From assembly GCA_024305745.1 (NCBI GenBank), contig JAHRBS010000014.1, forward strand, positions 1,123,501-1,187,500: DNA of 64,000 bases. The letters run 5' to 3'. Every line of letters starts with the position of its first letter. Within the stretch, counting starts at the first letter, position 1. This DNA comes from Polyporus tsugae. Its lineage: Eukaryota; Basidiomycota; Agaricomycetes; Polyporales; Polyporaceae. The notes under the pieces were generated by a model, which saw only the letters and a list, made by a program, of their open reading frames with translations, was not told where the DNA came from and made no database searches. This document shows, piece by piece, positions 1 to 10,750 of this stretch. A program made the translations under genes and the position numbers.

Positions 1-303
1 GCAATAGGGAGACGCATATACCGGTGACTGCCACGCGCAACTGGAGTGCCTACGCGATGGCGAATGCATCCTGCAGGATCGGATATGTGCCTGGGAAAGT
101 TGGGAGATGCGAGGGAGGAGTGGCCGCAAAAATTGAGGCGTGCGATGGTGGTGAGGATGCGATCGCCTCTGTTTCCGCCGTCGCATGGAGCCAAGCTGGC
201 AACACCGGAATATTATTGTAATCCCTCCTGACACTGCGCTCATCCTCTGCTTCACAGTCCTCCTCTTAACGTCTATATCTTAGCATACACGCTGGCTATC
301 CCC
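1..303. other. upstream region of the cytidylyltransferase gene
   Basis: No convincing gene is visible here. The last 80 bases before position 304 are pyrimidine-rich, as is common for fungal core promoters and 5' leaders. No clear TATA box was seen. It probably contains the promoter and leader of the gene that follows. Confidence 0.4.
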
Positions 304-1966
304 ATGGATCCTTCACCTGTCACCACCTCAACCTCTCCCCCCATCCCTCCTCCCCCCGCAACCGTTGTCGGTCTCCCTATCGCCTCCACCGCCCCCGGCC
401 CTCGCAAAGTCCTGCACTCCAAGCGGTCGTTCGGCACAAAACATTCTCTTGCTCACAATCGCCCCGTCCTTGATTCTCCCGCCTACGATGCTTCTGAAGA
501 GGACAACGATCCCCTCACCGATGATGCCGCTTCCGCCGTCTCCGTCCATGTCTCCCCTCCGTCCCACGCCCGCCCCTCCGCCTCCTCCTCCTCTCGCGCA
601 GGTCTCAATCCCAAGTCCATCGGCGCGCGTCCCCGCCATGCCCTCGCAGCCGCGGTCGTCTCATCCGACGATGGTGGAATCGATTCTCCGACCTATGACG
701 GCGATGTCGAGAGCATCATCACCACCCGCGGCGGGCCTCTTGGTCGCGAGACACCCCGGTACCCATCCAGCATCGCCTCCACCTTGACCTCCCCCCTCCT
801 TTCTTCTTCTGTCCTCCACGAGAGCGATGATCCGCTCCAGACGACAGGTGCCGAAAATCAACATGGTTTAGAAAACAACCCTCCCATTGCGGCCCCCTCC
901 ATCCAGGCTCGGTCTCCAAGTCCTTCAGCAGTTCCCGCGCTCGCCCACAGCGAGCCAGTTCCTGCCCCCATCTCAGTCCAAGCTTTCAACCCTGCCAACC
1001 TCACCCCGAGCGACATCCAGGAGTTCGCCCGCGCATGCATCGCTGGCACGGATCCTCTAGGCTCCCAACGGAAATACAGCATCAATCCTCCTCCCACCGA
1101 TCGTCCCGTGCGCATATACGCCGATGGGGTCTACGATCTATTCCACTTCGGACACGCCCTCCAGCTCAGGCAAGCGAAGCTCGCGTTCCCCGCCAGAGAG
1201 GGGGATGCCAACGATAGAGTCTCAGGGGCGCACTTGCTGGTTGGGGTCAACTCGGACGAGCAGTGTATCGAGCACAAGAACAACACTATTATGCGACACG
1301 CGGAGAGGTGCGCCAGTCAATCCTTCGTTCCTCGCCACGAATTGTCGGATAACATGGCCAGATGTACAGGTGCGAGGCGGTGAGACATTGTCGATGGGTG
1401 GATGAGGTCATTCCGGAAGCGCCATGGGTCATCGACCAAGCGTTTCTCGAAAAGGTGCGTCTATTTAGGCAGATGCTGAAATGATGCTTCTGCGATAGGC
1501 ATCGGCGACGAACCCGGAGAATTTCTCTTGCTTCTATCTGCGCGTATATTAACCACATTGTTAACAACTCCCTTTTCTAGGTGCGCTCGACCTACTTGTG
1601 TGGTTTTTGAATGCACTAACTTCGTCACAGTATCAAATCGACTACGTTGCGCATGACGAAGATCCGTACGTGTCGAACGGCCATGATGACGTTTATGCGT
1701 TCGTGAAGAACCAAGGTGCGTACCACTAACCTGTCGAGTCTTTGGTCTCCTGTATTCACAATCGCATAGGTAAATTTCTTCCGACCCGCCGTACGCCCGG
1801 TGTCTCGACCTCAGACCTGCTGGAGCGGATTGTGAGCGGATACCGGCATCGGATCTTTGATAAAAAGCTCGCGCGAATGGGCCACGCGGAGCTTATGGCA
1901 GAGGGGAGCGACTACGACGACAGTGCACCCCCCTCTGGCCGGGCTTCGCCATCAAGGCGGCAATGA
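304..1966 (+). CDS. PCT1: choline-phosphate cytidylyltransferase, four exons
   Basis: The gene encodes CTP:phosphocholine cytidylyltransferase, which makes CDP-choline in the Kennedy pathway of phosphatidylcholine synthesis. Exons fitted by reading frame and GT-AG borders are 304-1307, 1370-1454, 1631-1715 and 1770-1966, giving about 456 residues and a TGA stop. Family hallmarks are all present: [14 protein letters not shown] (residues 271-284, with the HxGH nucleotide-binding motif), [17 protein letters not shown] across intron 1, and [14 protein letters not shown] near the C-terminus. Residues 1-260 are a Ser/Pro-rich, probably disordered extension. A short insertion ([13 protein letters not shown]) follows the HxGH helix and is unusual compared with yeast. 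The tail after the catalytic domain is short, so the membrane-binding amphipathic helix may be reduced. The 176-base second intron is the least certain border. Confidence 0.93.
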
Positions 1967-2502
1967 TGACTTTGTTTGGCATCTCCGGGACCGGTTATAA
2001 TGGTTTCTAGACATTCCCGCGTCCTACCTGTCTCGAGCGTCGGAGATGATTCTGTACGGTGCGTCGTACTGTGACGGCTCTGTGTAGATAGATGCCGGTT
2101 TCTCGATTACGGAGAATGAGAAGCTACACTACGTAGTGCCACCTGCATGTATTGTTTCGACTACTTACAAGTACCCGTGAACCATTTTAATGAATAGCAG
2201 CCTGCAACCGTCGTAGCATGATGATGTAAGGATACATAAGCGACTCAGGAGTGGGCATCGCCACACCCACTACACTCTTACACTCTACTACCACTATCTG
2301 GACCTGGGTGCTCTTCAACTGCCCTGCATCGACTCCGACAAACACACCTCGAACATAATAGCAACCGCCGTATTCCGAGTTCTGGCATTCTTGTCAATCT
2401 CGACAAATAGTCTACACACCGTCGGCGGTCATCATCAAGGCATCGTAGTCACGTCACTTCCCAAACTAGAGTCCTAGCGCGTCGACCGAACTAAACGCAG
2501 CT
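1967..2502. other. intergenic spacer
   Basis: This 536-base spacer separates two co-oriented host genes. It should hold the 3' end of the cytidylyltransferase transcript and the promoter of the SRAP gene. No ORF, repeat or RNA gene could be supported. Confidence 0.5.
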
Positions 2503-4276
2503 ATGTGTGGACGGTTCGCTCTCGGGCTTCCTGTGAGATATTGGGTCACAAGTTGATGAGCGATTTGACTTACGGGTTCTGACTGACATGATGTGTTCTC
2601 TACCACGAGGCAGCACGACGAAATCCAGCAAATGCACGGGTACAACGTCCAGGTCGGTGAATGGGTGGGCCAAGACCAATTTGTTCCAAGGTCAGTCCCG
2701 CATACATATGAGACGATGATATATTGACGCCTGAGCAACTCTTGAGTTTAGGTACAACGTAGCCCCTCGTTCGCAAGCACCGGTCATACGGCGGCAGAAT
2801 GAAGGAAGTAGCTCCTTCGGCAGCTCATCCGGACAGCCCGGCCCTTCCAGTCGGCCAGAAATGGACGACAATGCTCAGAAGGAGAACGGTTCTGCGTGCG
2901 CACAAGGCCGGTCAGCGCGAGAGCAGCTCCAAAGCGAGCCGATGTCGGTGGTTATGCAAACGATGCGGTGGGGCCTGGTGCCGCACTGGAGCAAGCACGA
3001 GGATGGGTCGTTGAAGACAATCAATGCTCGGTGCGAGGCGCTGATTGGGGGGTCGGGGGGGATGTGGGCGAGCATCAAGGGGAAGAAGCGATGTGCGGTC
3101 GTGTGCCAAGGGTAAGTCGAAGCGGCGCATGATAGAGGCCAGACTACATCATAATGTGGGTCTAAATGGGGCTACCGTGCAGATACTACGAGTGGTTGAA
3201 GAAGGGAAAGGAGCGGGTTCCGCATTTCACGAAGTCAAAGGAGGATAGGTTGATGCTGCTGGCCGGCTTGTGGGATTGTGTGACATTGGAAGGTATGCCG
3301 TCCTGTCCTGTTTACTGGTGCGAGTCAAGATAACGGAGAGGTTGATGTTCGAAACGGCAAACAGGGAGCAAGGAGCCGCTATGGACCTTCACAATTGTCA
3401 CAACGGATGCGAACAAGAAATTTAGTTGGCTGCACGACCGCCAACCTGTCATTCTGCCCGACGAGCACGCGCTTTCCGTTTGGCTGGACACCTCCCCCAG
3501 CAAGTGGACTCCGGAACTGAGTAAACTATGCGCGCCATACTCCTGCGCCGAACACCCGCTCACGTGGTCAGTCCCTTCCCTCCCCGACCGAGCCTATCAA
3601 GCATGGCGGGGCTTCTTTCTCACTCGGTGCACGGCCAATGGTGCTGACTTTGGGTCGCGATAGCTATCAAGTGCCTAAGCAAGTCGGCAAGATCGGAACA
3701 GAGTCTCTCACCTTTGTACAACCAATTACGGAGCGCAAGGATGGGATCGCGGCCATGTTTGCGAAGCAGCTTCGAAATGAACCGACGACAACACCCCAGT
3801 CAAACACATACAAGCGGAAAGGATCGCCGGTTGATAAGCAAGGTCAGGAAGTCAAGAAGGCCAAAGTGCCAGACAGAGTCATCGACGTCGACGCGCGGCA
3901 AGACGTCACGGTCTCGGACGTTGAATACATCGACCAGCCCAGAAATGTACTTCCTCGTCTCCGGTCCGCTTTTTATGCGTTATACACTAATTCCTGCACT
4001 TCAGGAGCCGAGCGGCTCTACCCCAAAACGTAGCCGTACAAAGCCAACAGGCGAACAGCGGTCCAAAGTACACTTAGTCACCTGTCTCACTATGTATCTA
4101 ATGATTCTCCCTTGGCTTCACAGATCCCTAAGGCTGACAGAGAGCTTGCGATGGTCAGTGTCGACCTCATGTCTTTCGCCTCTATTCAGATTTGTTATTC
4201 TTCACAGAATTCATCCTTGATCTTGCAGCCCCCCAAGACAACTGGCAAGATTACCTCCTTTTTCGCCAAAAAGTAA
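2503..4276 (+). CDS. SRAP-domain protein (HMCES/YedK family), nine exons, C-terminal PIP-like box
   Basis: SRAP proteins crosslink to abasic sites in single-stranded DNA through Cys2 and protect replication forks. Exons fitted by frame are 2503-2532, 2614-2690, 2752-3111, 3183-3292, 3365-3566, 3664-3946, 4005-4067, 4124-4153 and 4229-4276, giving about 400 residues ending in TAA. Visible family residues are MCGRF at the start (Cys2), WGLVPHW (109-115), TINAR (Asn127, Arg129), GYYEW (Glu159) and the LHDRQPVIL block with His216, so the active site is complete. A low-complexity insertion lies at about residues 50-95. The tail is Lys-rich, with a possible nuclear signal, and ends in GKITSFFAKK, which resembles a PCNA-interacting motif. 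The product is probably nuclear. The first short exon is supported by the obligatory MCGRF start. Confidence 0.92.
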
Positions 4277-5071
4277 TGATTTGTGCAAATTTGTCAGTGA
4301 CATCCCACTTTGATTTTGGCGTTTTCTCGCTCACATCACTGTCATCCAAGTACAGTATTTAACCGGTCCTTGGGACACCATGGGTCCTCGGGACACTTTG
4401 TTTTTTGCCGCTTCCCCTTCCACCCGGCGGCCTCAAATTTATTACAACATTGTATGAAAGTGTTATAACACTCCAGCTCTTGAATTTGGAGGATGTACAC
4501 AAAATATTGAGGTCTCCGGTGCATCGTCTTTGGGTGGATTGCAGGGAAACTGAATTTCTGTGACAATCTAGACCGGATATCTCCCCAGAACCATGATGGA
4601 ATCATCCATAAATTCACCAAGAGCTTCAATAAATACATATCTTGCAATTTGAGTCCCCCCCAGGGCAGGAATTAACTGTGTAGTCTTGGTACTTAGCAGA
4701 AAAGACGAAGACAGTGTTCGTGCTCTCCTCGGGACAGCGCTAAATTGGAGATTTCCCATATCGAGGGGCCGGCTAGCCTCGGCTAGATCGGCTGCCTCCT
4801 TCATTAGGGAATTAAGAGCTGTCCCGAGGACCCATAGACTTGCGATAAGAGCTTTTCGCAAAGATGGTTCTCGATTCCAGTTCCAATACCGCCGTTTGCC
4901 ACCAAAGCTCGTTTTAAGATAATTTAGTGGTACCCCAACATGACCCTCTGTTTCGATTTTGCGAGTGAGCGGTAGGGATAGCTCACGCTGGCCAACAACA
5001 TTTGGGTGTCCCAAGGACCAGTTAAATACTGTATTCACAGTTCTGTGAGCAGGGGGAATGCATTCAGACAC
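4277..5071 (-). other. spacer with an unassigned 167-residue minus-strand ORF (4568-5071)
   Basis: The region after the SRAP gene contains one ORF of 167 codons on the minus strand, starting MSECIPPAHRTV. I recognise no domain, and the composition is mixed without an obvious signal peptide or membrane segment. It may be a chance ORF or a fragment of an old repeat. Nothing else in the region could be supported. Confidence 0.25.
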
Positions 5072-6860
5072 GGCTATGCACTACTATGACTCTTGTGTTC
5101 TCCCCAAAATTCACATTTCTGTATTGCTGAATGTAAAGTCGCAAGCAAGCAGTGTAGCTTCTAGCATTGCACTGTCAATGGCCACACTGAGCAAATAAAA
5201 TGAGGGGGGTAAGGTTATGCCGCATGTGGCTGGTTAACATCATTCAATGTGGATGAAGTTCTCTAATTCTCCAGTGATAAATTTTATCCAAGAATCCATC
5301 ACATCAATATTAATCTGCCACTTGAGAGCAGGAGGGGTTGTGTCTCAGTAGACTCAAATTGGGCATGTCAGCCTAGACTTGTGTCAGAATGGATCTGTTT
5401 TTTTTTTTGGCTTTGGTGCAAGCTTGGGGCTTGCATCAGTAAAACATGCACAACTTTGAACAGTCTGGATAAGCACCACCCCAGACCTTTCAGATCATTT
5501 TCAGACTTTCCAGATGGTCCAGTATCCAGATCATTCAGACCCTTGTTCAGAACCTTGCCAGTGCTGCACCCATTCAGACCTTCCAATACAACCTCTCACC
5601 ACTCACAAGCCATTGCCACTTGTATGCAAGGAAGGACACAGATTGTGACCCAGACATGGATGATGGCAACAGCCATCAGGAAAAACAGCCATTGCAAATA
5701 GCAGGGCCCCTCTAGGTAGACATCAGGAAAACCCACCTTTGCGAAATATCTCTATCTATACCTGAGTTGTACTACAATAGATGGAGTTTTGCCATTATAC
5801 ACAGTAGTATACAGTAGTACTATTTAGACAGGTTACCTGAAATCTCAGTACAATTAGAGACAATTAGCAGCTCAATAGTACTATAGTGTTCAGCAGTAGC
5901 ATAGAATAGAATGGACAACTAGATAGATAAAGACTCAATTGACCCTTATTCACACTCAAAAAGCATGGGAGTATGCTCCAACAATAATTGAGCTAACAGC
6001 TGGTTGGCAGCCAAATAAAATAAAATAATACACTATCTATGCCAGGATTGAACCTTCAACCTCTGGCCTTGCCAGCACAACCACCTTCCGAGCAGACACC
6101 TTTGACCACTATACCACAAGCCCTGATATCTGCATAGGCTACAAGGTCAATATATCCCCTCTTTTGCTGGACTTGGAAAAAAGTGCTAACACCATATCTA
6201 CTGATAAATATGTTTGAGCTCAGACACTGGTATTACTTCTATACTCATGATGTATATATGGTATTTGATGGTGTTTAAGCATATTAGCATTGAGGAGACT
6301 ACAGATATTTCTCTAAGTCAGCAGCATCATAATGACATAGCAGATATATTGAACACAACCTTGTAAGAATCTTTGAGTATCTTTGAGAGATAGATATAGA
6401 TTATGATGCTGATGCTTAACAATGCACCTCTAGGGGTTAGGCAGCTAGAGGGATGCTAGTAGTACTAGTAGTACTAAAATAGTACTATTAGAGATGTTCA
6501 ACTATGGAGTAGTACAATTGTAGTAATATAGTTGTATAACATAGCACTACTGAAAATGATATAAAGTCTGTTAGAACTTACTATTATATGATTGCACTAT
6601 CCAAAAGCAGAAAATAACAATAGTTCTATACTAGTAGTCAGTAGAACTATTGAACACAATCTCAAAAGTGTAATTTCATAATAGTGATAAGATGAAAATG
6701 AGGGACACTTAATTAGCATCAGTTTTAACAATAGCACTCATTATCACTCATTTGCAAAGGCTGTTTTTCCTGATATATATGTAGATTATAACACACAAAG
6801 TGATAATAGTATATATACTTTAGCATACTTGTTGATATATTTAGTATTACATCACTATAT
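5072..6860. repeat. AT-rich degenerate spacer with simple and short interspersed repeats
   Basis: No gene is visible. At about 5450-5590 there are scattered variants of a CAGACCTTTCAGA-like motif. From about 5700 to 6860 the DNA is AT-rich with recurring TAGTAC/AGTACTA words (clusters near 5805-5830, 6455-6500 and 6630-6660) and TATATAT stretches. This looks like decayed repeat DNA. A tRNA-like segment inside it is listed separately. Confidence 0.45.
6040..6122 (-). other. tRNA-like pol III promoter boxes, possible SINE head
   Basis: On the minus strand there is an A-box-like sequence TGGTATAGTGG (6106-6116) followed after about 60 bases by a B-box-like GGTTCAATCC (6045-6054). The spacing fits a tRNA with a long variable arm, but the acceptor arms do not pair, so this is not a functional tRNA. 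A T-rich stretch, suitable for pol III termination, follows on the minus strand. A tRNA-derived SINE head or dead tRNA copy is the best reading. Confidence 0.4.
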
Positions 6861-7016
6861 ATTATTTCAAATACAACTACAGCCATACCCCCCACCCTTG
6901 ACCAGAGGGTTGGGGGGTCTGGTAGGATGACCCCTACCCCTACTCTTGCATACCCTTACCCCTGACCCCCAGGGTTTTTGATACCCCCCGCTATTCCCTA
7001 CTCGTGGAGAAGTGTC

Positions 7017-7205
7017 GATGTCACAGCCGAAGGACTGTGCCACAAAACAAACAAAGGGGGGGCTCACTGATGGAGACACACAGAGGGTGGCAACAGATGT
7101 AGAGGATAGATTGGCCTAGACTAGAAGGCAGAGAATGGCAGGGGCTATTAAGCTGCCTACAGATGATGGGGGAGTGAACAAGAGACAGAATCTAAGGTCT
7201 CTGAG
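7017..7205 (-). repeat. Ty3/gypsy LTR fragment (R-U5-like), minus orientation
   Basis: This segment, read on the minus strand, closely matches plus-strand 9078-9271, beginning TGTGGGCTCAG and ending GGCTGTGACAT. The other copy has a TATA box just upstream, so the shared part looks like R-U5. The pol ORF to its right runs directly into this sequence with no spacer. Confidence 0.6.
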
Positions 7206-8880
7206 CCCACATCCCAGTTCCTGGGTCTTCCATCGGCCAGGGTGCCCAGTGAGTGTGGTGTCATGGTGGAGTCTGAGCAGCTCCAGTCGTAGTTCCTGGT
7301 CCTTTGGGACATAGACCTTTCCTCTATAGAGTAGCAGACCGTTCTTGAAGTTCCATTCTTGCAGTGGCTTTCCAAACTCCTGAGGGCTGCTATTGAGCAG
7401 TGCCTTGTAATCCTTGGTCATTGTGTCATCTTCGAGCGCCTTCTTGATCTTGTCCAGTAGTTGCTTGTCATTGACTTCAGAGGTGTGGGTGGTTTGCATG
7501 GCTTTGATGGCAAAAAACTCCGGTTTCAGCAGTGTTCGACCGTTGTTGTCGCTGCTTACCCCCTCCTCATGATCTGGCCTCCTGGACAGAGGGTCGGCAT
7601 GAAGCATTGTCTTGCCGGGTCGATGTCGTAGGTTGAAGTTGAAACGGGAAAGGAACAAACTCCAGCGAGCTTGGCAACAAATGAGTTTCTGGGCCTGCTG
7701 GAAATAGGTGAGGTTAAGGTGATCCGACCAGATCTCAACCGGTTCAGGGTGTCCCTCCAGATAGTGGCTATATTCCTCCAAAGCACGTATGATGGCCAGT
7801 AACTCCTTGTCATAGATCTCATAGTTGCGTTCATGCTCATTCAGGGACTTGGAATAGAATGCTACTGGGTGCCACAGTTTGTCCTCACCCAACTGCTCCA
7901 GTACTGCCCCTGTGGCGAAGTCAGACAAGTCTGTTTCCAGGCGGAAAGGTGCAGTGTCATTGGGGATTTGGAGGATCGGAGCAGTGGTGAAGGCGGTCTT
8001 GAGGTTCTGGAAGGCGTTTTCTTGGTCTTCTCCCCACTGCCAAGGTGCGTCCTTGCAGGTGAGAACTATGAGTGGGTGAGCTATCTTTGAGAAGTCCTTG
8101 ATGAAACACAGGTAGAAATTGGCAAGACCGAGGAAAGCCTGTACATGCTTGACTTTGGTAGGTGTTGGCCAGTTCTTTATACCTTCAACCTTGGTTGGGT
8201 CCATGGTGATGGAATCCTTTGAGATGATCAACCCAAGGAACTCGACTGATTGTTGTTCAAACTTGCACTTTTCAGGCTTGATAAAGAGGTTGTTTGCCCG
8301 TAGTTTCTGAAGTACCTGTTCCGTAAGTTGCCTATGGAGTGTGAGGTCATCCGTAAAGATGAGGATATTGTCAATGTAAACTACCACATGTCCCGTAGCA
8401 ATCTCCTCCTTGAGGATCTTGTTTATCATAGCTTGGAAGGTGCTTGGGGCATTACAGAGACCAAATGTCATCACTGTTGGCTCGTACAGACCACAGTGAG
8501 TGATAAATGCTGCCTTCTCCTCATCTCCTTCTCGTATACGGACATTGTTGTACCCCCACCTCAGGTCCAGAGAGGTGAAGATGGATGACTGAGACAAATG
8601 GTCGATAAGGTCATGGATTCATGGTATGGGAAACTTATCCTTCTTTGTGACGGCATTGAGGGCCCGGTAGTCTTGTACTAAACGTAGGCTGCTGTCCTTC
8701 TTTTTGACAAAGAAGACAGGAGCTGCAGCTGGACTTTTCAACCTTCAAATATATCCCTTGGCTTCTTGTTTGTCAATCTACCCATCCAGGGAGTTCTGCT
8801 CTTGTGGATTGAGTGGGTAGAGCTTTGCCAGCTTTGGCAGTGCAGCGCCTTCTGTCACAGTTTTTTGCACCACATTTGGT
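7206..8880 (-). pseudogene. truncated Ty3/gypsy pol: reverse transcriptase, RNase H and start of integrase
   Basis: On the minus strand an RT reads from about 8880, with [16 protein letters not shown], then SLDLRWGYNNVRI and VVVYIDNILIF. An RNase H follows (TDLSDFATGAVLEQ, YDKELLAIIRALEEY). The integrase zinc-binding start (LHHDTTLTGHPG) is cut off. The RT motif is YIDN instead of YxDD. In-frame stops are TGA at 8619-8621 and 8745-8747 and TAG at 8778-8780. Gag, protease and the integrase core are missing. The ORF passes into LTR-like sequence at about 7205, so its last about 30 codons are not pol. The copy is dead, and it is related to the gypsy copy at 42.6-46.6 kb. Confidence 0.88.
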
Positions 8881-8939
8881 ATCCTAGTCACAGCCACCAA
8901 CCCTAACCCAGGGATCATCTGTTTCCGGACTCCATACTG

Positions 8940-9271
8940 CACACTGATCATCATTATATAATAGTAGCTACCTCTTTGTTCTCCTTTTGGACTGGATCAC
9001 CTGCCATCAGTACTCCAGCCTGCCCTGAAGCCAGGTGGTCTGTGCACCTGTCATGTATAGTATATAAGGCCTGTGGTGTGGGCTCAGGGACCTTAGATTC
9101 TGTCTCTTGTTTGCTCCCCATCATCTGTAGGCAGCTTAACAGCCCCTGCCATCCTCTGCCTTCTAGTCTAGGCCAATCTATCCTCTACTTCTGTTGTCAC
9201 CCTCTGTGTGTCTCCATCAGTGAGCCCTTATCTTTGTTTGTTTTGTGGCACAGTCGTTCGGCTGTGACATT
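8940..9271 (+). repeat. gypsy-type LTR with TATA box, plus orientation
   Basis: The sequence from 9078 to 9271 is an inverted copy of 7017-7205. TATATAAG at 9061-9068 lies about 15-20 bases upstream of the shared part, as expected for U3 followed by R. The left border could not be fixed, so 8940 is approximate. The right end falls near the CA of TGTGACA at 9267. No second copy in direct orientation was found, so it is a solo or partial LTR. Confidence 0.5.
9061..9068 (+). promoter_or_regulatory. TATA box of the gypsy-type LTR
   Basis: TATATAAG lies just upstream of the repeated R-U5-like block. Its position relative to the block shared with the minus-strand copy supports its use as the LTR core promoter. 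Confidence 0.5.
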
Positions 9272-9303
9272 AGACAGAATCTCACACCTGGGCCCCTGGC
9301 TCA

Positions 9304-10068
9304 GTGCCCAAGACACTAGCCAGCCATCTCTCTTCCCCCCAGGAGTTTTATACACGTTTATCATTACCCCCCATTCCCTCCAAGGAGCAAGACCCCCAGG
9401 AGTTTACCTGTCACCACTTCAAGAGGCACGGTCACCTCCCAGTCCAGGATCAGATATCCTGCATACTTGTGGACTCTGCTGAAAATCGCCTTCGCTACCA
9501 TCTTTGGGAGCATGCACCTCTAGTCCCTTGTTGCAAGGCTCTGCCTTGACCCGTCCCCTACACTCGACCCCTGCCCAACAAACCCCACGTTCAGGCCCCC
9601 ACACCCACACTACCCACTGCCATCCTACCACCTATCCCCCTCGCTTGTCGCATCTCTGCTGCACCACTCCCAGCCTTCATCCGCACCAACGTCAACGACA
9701 ACCTTGCTATCATTGAGCCCAAGGTCCATGCTGTCCTGAAACACCTCCAAGCTGTCTTTGACTGCAAGGTGCTCCTCGACAACCTCCCCTACAACCACTG
9801 CCTAGCCATCCAGCACATTGGCGATCAACTCGAGTGGATCAGCGACAACATCAACCATAGCGGACACAGCTGGACCCGCAGCCAGCAGCAGAGTATCGAC
9901 TGGTTCTGCAAAGAGTTTGGGAAGATAAAGTTTTCAGGATTAGGACAACACTTCCCCAGAGTAGTGAACACAATTGTCAAGTTAGATAAGTTTGGGTACC
10001 TAGACTGGACTTGGTTGGAAGTGGGCCAATTCTGGCAGGTGACAATTGATGAGGAACGGGACCAATGA
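9304..10068 (+). pseudogene. gag-like ORF of unknown family with one TGA stop
   Basis: One reading frame runs from about 9304 to the TAA-free end at 10068 except for a single TGA at 9547-9549. The first part is Pro/Ser-rich. The last 100 residues (from about 9769) are a compact domain with HIGDQLEWISDNINH and SGLGQHFPRVVNTIVKLDKFG. It follows the LTR-like block directly, so a retrotransposon gag is a reasonable guess, but I recognise no gag motif or zinc knuckle. The stop sits in LPxPVP, where CGA to TGA would explain it. No second ATG with a better context was seen. Confidence 0.4.
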
Positions 10069-10259
10069 GATTGCTTGTATTGATGACTTTGATTGACCGT
10101 AGATTAATAGTATATAAATCAACAACTATCAACTCTGCAATGCACTGCTCTATAATAATGTTATGCTAGATGCATCACATTAGATGAGTATTTGTTTCCT
10201 TATTGTCAGTTTGCTTATGCAGTAGCCTATAAATACATTTAGCTGAGATCATACCTCAA
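10069..10259. other. AT-rich spacer
   Basis: Short AT-rich spacer after the gag-like ORF. A TAGTATATAAATCAAC word near 10108 could be a TATA element, but nothing obvious is downstream to be transcribed. Confidence 0.3.
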
Positions 10260-10332
10260 GGTGCCATAGCTTAGTGGTTAAGACATTTGTTGTGAATTTC
10301 TTGAGGTTGAGGGTTCGACTCCTGTTCACCAC
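10260..10332 (+). other. tRNA-like segment with A and B boxes, probably SINE or dead tRNA
   Basis: TAGCTTAGTGG (10267-10277) fits the A box and GGTTCGACTCC (10312-10322) fits the B box, with exactly tRNA-like spacing. Only part of the acceptor stem (GGTG with CACC) pairs and the T-stem has mismatches, so a working tRNA is unlikely. Runs of T follow within 50 bases, as expected for pol III termination. Confidence 0.45.
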
Positions 10333-10750
10333 TATTTGTCTATTTTTGAGCTATTTGAAGATTTTTTTGTAAGTGTGCAGGGTTAGGACACCATCCTGTT
10401 GTGAACTGAGAGTAGTGAGGTGAGATACATGAGCATATACGGTGCAACTCACTACTATTATTAAGGATGAGCTTGGGTGCTTTTGCAGCCTGAGCAATAG
10501 AGAGTGTGGTGAGGAAGTATAACACTGGAGCAATGCCTCTAGATCCAGAAGCATCTGTGTCTCAGAGCACTTCGCGAGGAGGATCAAGTGAAGGCACCGG
10601 AGGAGGAGGTCAAAGGAGGGAGTGTCTGGCTGAGCTCTCACTGGAGCTTAGCACCATTCACACTATAGAGCCAATGCACTGTGCAATGTGATGTGGCATT
10701 GCTGATATAGAGGTGTTATATATGTTATGCTGGAGGTTCTAACTATTATA
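10333..10750. other. spacer at the 3' side of the Helitron
   Basis: No gene is supported. The 3' terminus of the minus-strand Helitron (hairpin plus CTRR-like end) should lie here, but no hairpin followed by CTAG was convincing enough to mark. Confidence 0.3.

Noticed and set aside
365..787. Overlapping ORFs on both strands within the first exon of the cytidylyltransferase gene
   Set aside because: They are by-products of the GC-rich, Ser/Pro-coding frame and have no independent support.
10260..10332. A functional tRNA gene
   Set aside because: Boxes A and B are good, but the acceptor and T stems do not pair well enough for a working tRNA.
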